From assembly GCF_040054535.1 (NCBI RefSeq), contig NC_090798.1, positions 1,492,501 through 1,556,500 of the forward strand: a DNA stretch of 64,000 bases. The letters are read 5' to 3'. This document shows, piece after piece, positions 47,537 to 64,000 of the stretch; the stretch's first letter is position 1; every line of letters begins with the position of its first letter. The notes beneath the pieces were generated by a model, which had not been told where the DNA came from, searched no databases, and was given only the letters and a program-made list of their open reading frames with translations. A program made the translations under genes and the position numbers. The DNA comes from Antennarius striatus. Its lineage: Eukaryota > Chordata > Actinopteri > Lophiiformes > Antennariidae.

Positions 47537-48206
47537 ACAGTGGTTTGAAAAAGTTTGGGCACCTCTGATAATTTTAGAGATTTTCTTTTATACATAACTG
47601 ATTTAAAAAGAAAATATAGCATACAAAAGAAATATATCCTATAGCAGACAAACACAGTGCTATTTGACAAGTGAAATCTAGTTTATTGGACTTACAGAAA
47701 GTGTACAATAGTTATTTAAACAAAAGCAGGCAGGTGCATAAATTTGGGCATCACAATAAATAAAATTAAATTTTACAGAAATAACAGTCTAACAACATCT
47801 TCTATCTTCCATTAAGATAGAAGATTCTGGTTGAAAGTATTCCTGATAAATCTTTACCGAACATCTCCATTTCAGTTGGTTTGATGGTTTCCAGCGAGAA
47901 CACCCCGCTTTAAGCCACGCCACAGCGGACAATCGTCGCTTTCAGGTCATTTGACGGCTGCTTTGAGGCTCCCATGTTTCACAGAAGATGCAAAAGGAGA
48001 ACAGCTTCCAATCAGCTCCTCTAATACACTTCCTCTTGATTGGCTTCACCTGTGTACATAGGTCAAGGGTCAACGAGCTGAACAGACAAATTATGTGTTC
48101 CAATATTCAATGCTGAAGGTATTGGAATCAATAAAAAACAAAAAGGGTGCCCAAATTTATGAACAACCAGTGATTTATAAAGGAAAATCACTTTTTCATA
48201 CCATTA
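47537..48206. mobile_element. Tc1/mariner-type non-autonomous element (about 670 bp)
   Basis: Starts CAGTGGTTTGAAAAAGTTTG after a TA (47535-47536) and ends with the approximate complement CACTTTTTCATACCATTA before TA (48207-48208), giving about 13 of 17 matching terminal bases. Subterminal GGGCACC / GGTGCCCAAATTTATG is a second inverted pair. Inside, an exact 12-bp hairpin (ATCTTCTATCTT / AAGATAGAAGAT) is at about 47799-47827. No transposase frame. Confidence 0.6.
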
Positions 48207-48209
48207 TAG

Positions 48210-49880
48210 TACAACACACACTGGACATTATGTCTGTAGGGTCAAACTGAACAAATAACCCATTAACTACTTTGACTGATCAGCCTGTCATCAGGGTTAG
48301 CCTGAGATGCTAAATAAACAGTGTTTACTTTGGAAAAGTAACTCGTATTAATGACGCTAGATCTCTAAGATTATTATGTTGTATTATTATATATAGTATG
48401 AGGAGAGTGAAAACAAGTTTGCCCCATTTTCTGTTATAACCATTTATTCACTTTTGTAAAGCAAAGATTTGTCTTGGGCCCCTTTGGGGATTAATCCATT
48501 TATCTTTATCAAGATTAATGCGACCAAAGCCTTGATTTTGTTCCAGTAATCTGTTATGTCTGCGATTCAAATGTTCTTTTCTTGCAAAACTAAAATATAT
48601 ACACTAAATACACATATTTAGTTACACTTCTTAGATTCCTTTCCTTCTTTAAAAACATTCAGCAGAAGAAACAAACGTAGAGAAAAGCATTGACCCAAGG
48701 CAATAAGGTTATTATCTATAATGAGCGTGTCAGTGTGCGCTGAATAGGAATCCAGCACAAACCATAAAGCAAAGATAATAGTGAATAGTGAGCAGCATCA
48801 ATCTGTCTGAACTGATGACCCCTCACCTTCACCATGAATCACCAGTTCCTCAAGGTCACTGCAGTGCAGACAGTGGGAGACGAGCCAACGCCAACCTGCA
48901 GAACCACCTGATGAGCAACGGTAACCCCCGGCAACAACTGTCATTAATGAGTCCATTAATCGATCTGGTGTTACGGACATTCATTAATCAATACAAGCAA
49001 TGCAGAGTTACGTTTAGCACATCTTTGCTTCTCAAGCAGCAAGAATCTAGAATAAGAATTCAACTCTAACTATTCAAATCTGGTGGACCCTAATTTATAA
49101 GGATCTGCAATAATTATTACATATAAATAAGTAAATTTACAGAACTAACATCTTTTTCATTTAGATTCATGCATCTCAGGATCTTTCAGTGTTTTTATTT
49201 TAAAAACTCACTTTAAATATAATCTAAGTTTAACATTCATGGATATCCGTTGTGTAATGTTTGTAATACTTCTGACCGACCAACATGTGAAAACAAAACC
49301 TACTTGGCGGCGATACTAATAATCAACAGCATCAAAAATACTTCGTTTTATTAATGTTGAAGTATTAGCAGGAAATGAGACACGTTTTAATTTTAGATTT
49401 CAATTTAATTATAGACTTCATGCTGTCATAAAAAGTACGGGATTGAAATGATGCAACAAAAGAGGCCATGAAACATATTTTAGGTGGAATTTTGCACATA
49501 AAGAGAGGAAGTTATTACTTTTTTAAACCACAACTGTAACCTTTGAAAGAAAGAAGTTACACAACCTAATCCACACAAATATAAACTTTAATATACAAAC
49601 TCCTTCAGGTCACTGAAAGGTGTGATTTTGCAGCACCAGCTATATTACCTTATTTGAGGCTAATGTTTGCACATAAAAATATATTTTTCTCTCTCTTAAA
49701 AAATGTGTTGCTATATTTTAGCATTTATCCTCAATGTTTATGTGTAAACTAGCACTGATAGGTCTGTTTTATACCGTATGTATGTTTGAAACATGCTAGC
49801 TGTAGCTGCCGTAGCGCCCCGAGGATGCACTTGAGCGGCAAATTGAGCTAAATGCTGACGCAAATAAAACAAGAACCAAC
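48210..49880. other. Intergenic AT-rich sequence
   Basis: No gene recognised. GGGCCCCTTTGGGGATTAATCC at about 48476 resembles the tail wording of L2-type LINE/SINE elements. Confidence 0.4.
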
Positions 49881-49889
49881 GCAGTCACA

Positions 49890-50275
49890 GACTGCAACAT
49901 CCTGCGACACCCCTGAATCCAAAATGTTACCTACTTGCATAAGTCAAAGATCAAAGCTAATGCTCTGACCTACTGTCATCGATCACAACACTAGCTTTGA
50001 TCTACGGTCTTACTCACACTGGCCTTCTACCTCGTCTATCTTATCCATTTCCTGAGTGTACAAAAGTTGAAATTTGACCTTGACCTAGTTTTCTCAAGGT
50101 CAAGGTCATAATTTCATTTTTATCCCCTTTGCTGCCCGAGTAATGTGCTTTTTGTTTCATCAGCAATGGTTGCGAATATTTTTGGTGAACTAACGTACGT
50201 ACGTACGTACGTATGAACACACGAACACTGACAATTACAATACATCACCGCTTTGAAGTGGGATGTAATCACAGT
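49890..50275 (+). repeat. Dispersed repeat with ACGT run and TCAAGGTCA motifs
   Basis: Related (inverted) to 11210-11390. Includes TTTGACCTTGACC and TCAAGGTCAAGGTCA (nuclear-receptor half-site wording), five ACGT units at about 50193-50213 and ACATCACCGCTTTGAAGTGGG near the right end. Family not identified. Confidence 0.45.
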
Positions 50276-51758
50276 ATTAGTGATAACAGGCTAATCTTTA
50301 GTAAGTAGAATGTTTACCATATTCATGGTGGTTACCACGACAACAGTCGTTAATGAACACTTATGCTAACATGAGATCACCTATCATCCCGTTAGCCGCT
50401 GCTAGCACGGCTAAAAACAAAAAAATGTGCGCTAAATGGAAAAAAACATTATTATAAAAAAAAGAAGAAATCCACACTTTTTCTTTTTGTTTTTTTCATT
50501 TCATTCAGTTTTATTACAAACAAAAGAAAAAAGAAAAAAAAAAGGAGACGCGTCATCATCGACATGTTTAACTGGCACTCATCTTTTGATTGGCACCACA
50601 ACATCCACAGTGACACAAGATACCCAGAAAAATAACACAAAATCTGGAGACAGGAGAAATTAAAAGTGAAAACAAAAAAAAACAAAAAAAAGAAGAAGTA
50701 AGTGCTTTTTATTTGACTCAACATTTTAGCTCAGGGACACGTAAATTTGTAAAAACGGACTACTTCCTGGGAGGATCGGCGTAAATGTGTGGGATTAATG
50801 GGATAAATTAACAACATCATTAAGCTATCTTTTGTTTTAACTTAAATCAAACTGACAGATTGACATCAGGTTTGTAATTCACTTTGATGACTTTACATTT
50901 GTTCAGCTACGTTTATTAAGGCGCTTTATTTTTTTTTTAAATGATGCGGTATATAAAATTAATTTCCAGCCTCCGATTTACTGGACTTATATAGTTTACA
51001 TTTTCTTTTTTTTTTGCTCAGAGAAGCTTTTAGGGTTACACGCGTCTTAATTATCTATATATGCACGTCATTTGCGAGCCCCAAATTTTAAAACAAAAGC
51101 AAGAAAAAGTTTTTCTTGTAATACGTCTACCTCTGAAGTTAGCGCAACTTCTTCGTTTTGCGTTCTCTTGCAAATTATCGAATGAACATGGCATAGTACA
51201 GTTTCCATAGTTACAAATTTAAAAAAAAAAAAAAAGGTCTCTTTTGGTAGAAGCTCTTTCTCGAAAAATAGCGACGACAAACAGCAACATCGACGATGAC
51301 AATCGCGAGAGTCGAAAACACAAAAGAGAACACGAACGGGTTCGTTTAAATACGCAAAATATATCACGGGATCGTAGAAAGAAATAGAAAGAAAGATCGG
51401 AAAGGGAGGGAGGGAATAAGGAGGGGAGGAGTGTTCAGGGGGCGATTAATAAGTTTTAATAACACTGACTTGCTTATGAAAGGTTATAAACATTCATTAG
51501 GAGGTTTCTGAAAAATAGCGTTGTCGTGTGAGGCCTTTTCTGGAGAACCCCCCCTCCCACACACCCACAAATACTTCAAAGCTCTGTACATAATCTAGAA
51601 CTAGGAATGCAAAGATGGCGGCTAATACTTGTGGTCGAACGAGTCCTGAATAGAATCATCGCGTCATCCTGGCTGCGTGTCTTAATCCGGTCGCGTACCG
51701 TTTGATAAAAAATAAAAATAAAATTTAAAAAAAGGAGAAACCCCGGGGTCGGAGGCGA

Positions 51759-52101
51759 CAGCTTCAGCAGCTTCAGCAGCTTCAGCAGCTTCAGCAGCTT
51801 CAGCAGCTTCAGCAGCTTCAGCAGCTTCAGCAGCTTCAGCAGCTTCAGCAGCTTCAGCAGCTTCAGCAGCTTCAGCAGCTTCAGCAGCTTCAGCAGCTTC
51901 AGCAGCTTCAGCAGCTTCAGCAGCTTCAGCAGCTTCAGCAGCTTCAGCAGCTTCAGCAGCTTCAGCAGCTTCAGCAGCTTCAGCAGCTTCAGCAGCTTCA
52001 GCAGCTTCAGCAGCTTCAGCAGCTTCAGCAGCTTCAGCAGCTTCAGCAGCTTCAGCAGCTTCAGCAGCTTCAGCAGCTTCAGCAGCTTCAGCAGCTTCAG
52101 C
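51759..52101 (-). repeat. 38-copy 9-bp VNTR (GCTGAAGCT in mRNA sense) in chd3 3'UTR
   Basis: Essentially perfect tandem array of AGCTTCAGC (+ strand), 343 bp. On the minus strand it would encode endless Leu-Leu-Lys, but no exon context supports translation. Homogeneity points to recent expansion. Confidence 0.95.
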
Positions 52102-52250
52102 CTCTCCGGGACGATTTTAGCGTGAAGACGACTGTATAGGCACGGCTTGACACGAGACGGCGTTACTGTGATTAGAGCATGCTTCAGAGCGTGGCGGTGG
52201 AAACGGTTTTCACATGCAGCTTCCTGTTTGCGTTTAAGGACCAGGAGGAA

Positions 52251-52284
<34 letters not shown>

Positions 52285-52344
52285 GTTACATGTTCTAACG
52301 GGAGGAATCGAAAAGGTTTGCAGGGTTGAGGTGGATCGAGCGTT

Positions 52345-52392
<48 letters not shown>
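52345..52392. repeat. (TG)n microsatellite, chd3 3'UTR
   Basis: About 23 TG units ((CA)n in the chd3 mRNA). Confidence 0.95.
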
Positions 52393-52397
<5 letters not shown>

Positions 52398-52544
52398 GAG
52401 GTTAGAAGCATCCCAAGGAGGAGGAGGAGGAGGAGGAAGAGGAGGAGGCCTGTGTGAAGAGGCCACTCATGAGGAGTATAATGGTTTGAGGCAGACGAGA
52501 AAAAGGTCACGAGAAGTTATGAGATCATGTTTGCACTACGTGTT

Positions 52545-52550
<6 letters not shown>

Positions 52551-52632
<82 letters not shown>
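52551..52632. repeat. (TG)n microsatellite, chd3 3'UTR
   Basis: About 41 TG units ((CA)n in the chd3 mRNA). Confidence 0.95.
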
Positions 52633-52634
<2 letters not shown>

Positions 52635-52754
52635 AGTCAAGTGCACGTGTGTGTGTACTGTTCTGGGAGTGATTGTTTTTCGTGGAGTACCGGTCAGCAG
52701 AGTTTAAGTTTCAGAAAACTCCTTGAAGAGATCCTCGCAGCAGATGGATTTCAG

Positions 52755-52760
52755 TGTGTG

Positions 52761-52838
<78 letters not shown>
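52755..52838. repeat. (TG)n microsatellite abutting the chd3 stop codon
   Basis: About 40 TG units with a GCG and a GAT interruption. In the mRNA it is (CA)n starting 5 nt after the stop codon. Confidence 0.95.

Positions 52839-64000
<11,162 letters not shown>

Larger units (their letters stand above)
50485..52842 (-). other. chd3: chd3 3'UTR, ending at AATAAA (50515-50510)
   Basis: The minus strand carries AATAAAACTG at 50515-50506, about 2.3 kb after the chd3 stop. Between them lie (CA)n tracts in the mRNA sense at 52838-52755, 52632-52551 and 52392-52345, a GGA/GAA-rich patch (about 52240-52290), and the 9-bp VNTR at 51759-52101. No coding frame in this span is credible. The 3' end is inferred from the signal only. 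Confidence 0.5.

Noticed and set aside
48788-49069. 93-codon plus-strand frame in the tnfsf12-chd3 spacer
   Set aside because: No splice signals, no domain wording, and normal chance length for this composition.
51576-52466. 296-codon minus-strand frame dominated by Leu-Leu-Lys
   Set aside because: It is the 9-bp VNTR read in one of several open frames, lying in the putative chd3 3'UTR; no conserved flanking residues.

Overview
The window looks like nuclear DNA of a teleost fish. Genes are split by short GT-AG introns, the sequence is rich in (CA)n/(TG)n, (ATT)n and (GATA)n microsatellites, and it carries fish-type mobile DNA (a Rex3-like LINE, Tc1/mariner-, hAT- and piggyBac-like remnants, a tRNA-type SINE). 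All gene names come from my own reading of the translated exons; no database was searched. Many open frames here are simple-repeat artefacts and were left out.

Layout. 1-3005 (+): last 12 exons of man2b2 (epididymis-type alpha-mannosidase), cut by the left edge. 4073-6632 (+): an eight-exon conserved gene of 298 codons that I could not name. 8019-9298 (-): a PTB/PID-domain adaptor, convergent with it. 9.3-17.3 kb: gene-poor, with a GC-rich putative 5' end near 10.4-10.7 kb and a few balanced-composition blocks that may be conserved non-coding DNA. 17.3-20.7 kb: degenerate GAGAT/GACAT minisatellites and relics of the repeat unit that follows. 20.8-37.6 kb: a tandem family of SSAT/SAT2-like GNAT acetyltransferase genes. 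Copies A, B, C and E are on +, D is a truncated pseudogene, and F is inverted. Each intact copy has the same six exons and 167 codons. The units share promoter modules with CRE-like sites and a CTCF-like motif. A Rex3-like LINE with a perfect 14-bp target duplication lies in intron 5 of copy A, and a piggyBac-like remnant lies between B and C.

38.7-39.3 kb: ATT/GATA microsatellites. 40044-45126 (+): tnfsf12 (TWEAK), five coding exons, with a 3'UTR to about 46.93 kb. 47-50.4 kb: intergenic, with a Tc1/mariner-type non-autonomous element and other dispersed repeats. 50.5-64 kb (-): the 3' part of chd3 (NuRD helicase): exons at 63234-63039, 61970-61807, 61478-61352 and 52946-52843, then a long 3'UTR with a 38-copy 9-bp VNTR. 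Human TNFSF12, SAT2 and CHD3 all lie in 17p13, so the right half is conserved synteny. MAN2B2 is a human 4p16 gene, so the left end is a fish-specific neighbour.

Most notable: the 8.4-kb last intron of chd3 holds, on the same strand, a clean exon-like ORF (58121-57859) with a strong splice acceptor, the right phase to join the chd3 frame, a stop and a downstream AATAAA. It encodes a Tc1-transposase-type helix-turn-helix plus an AT-hook-like GRPKK tail. It is a candidate alternative terminal exon that would give a CHD3-transposase DNA-binding-domain fusion. The ordinary last exon, in turn, has a (UG)n tract where its polypyrimidine tract should be and is bracketed by complementary (UG)n and (CA)n, which suggests a possible switch between the two ends.
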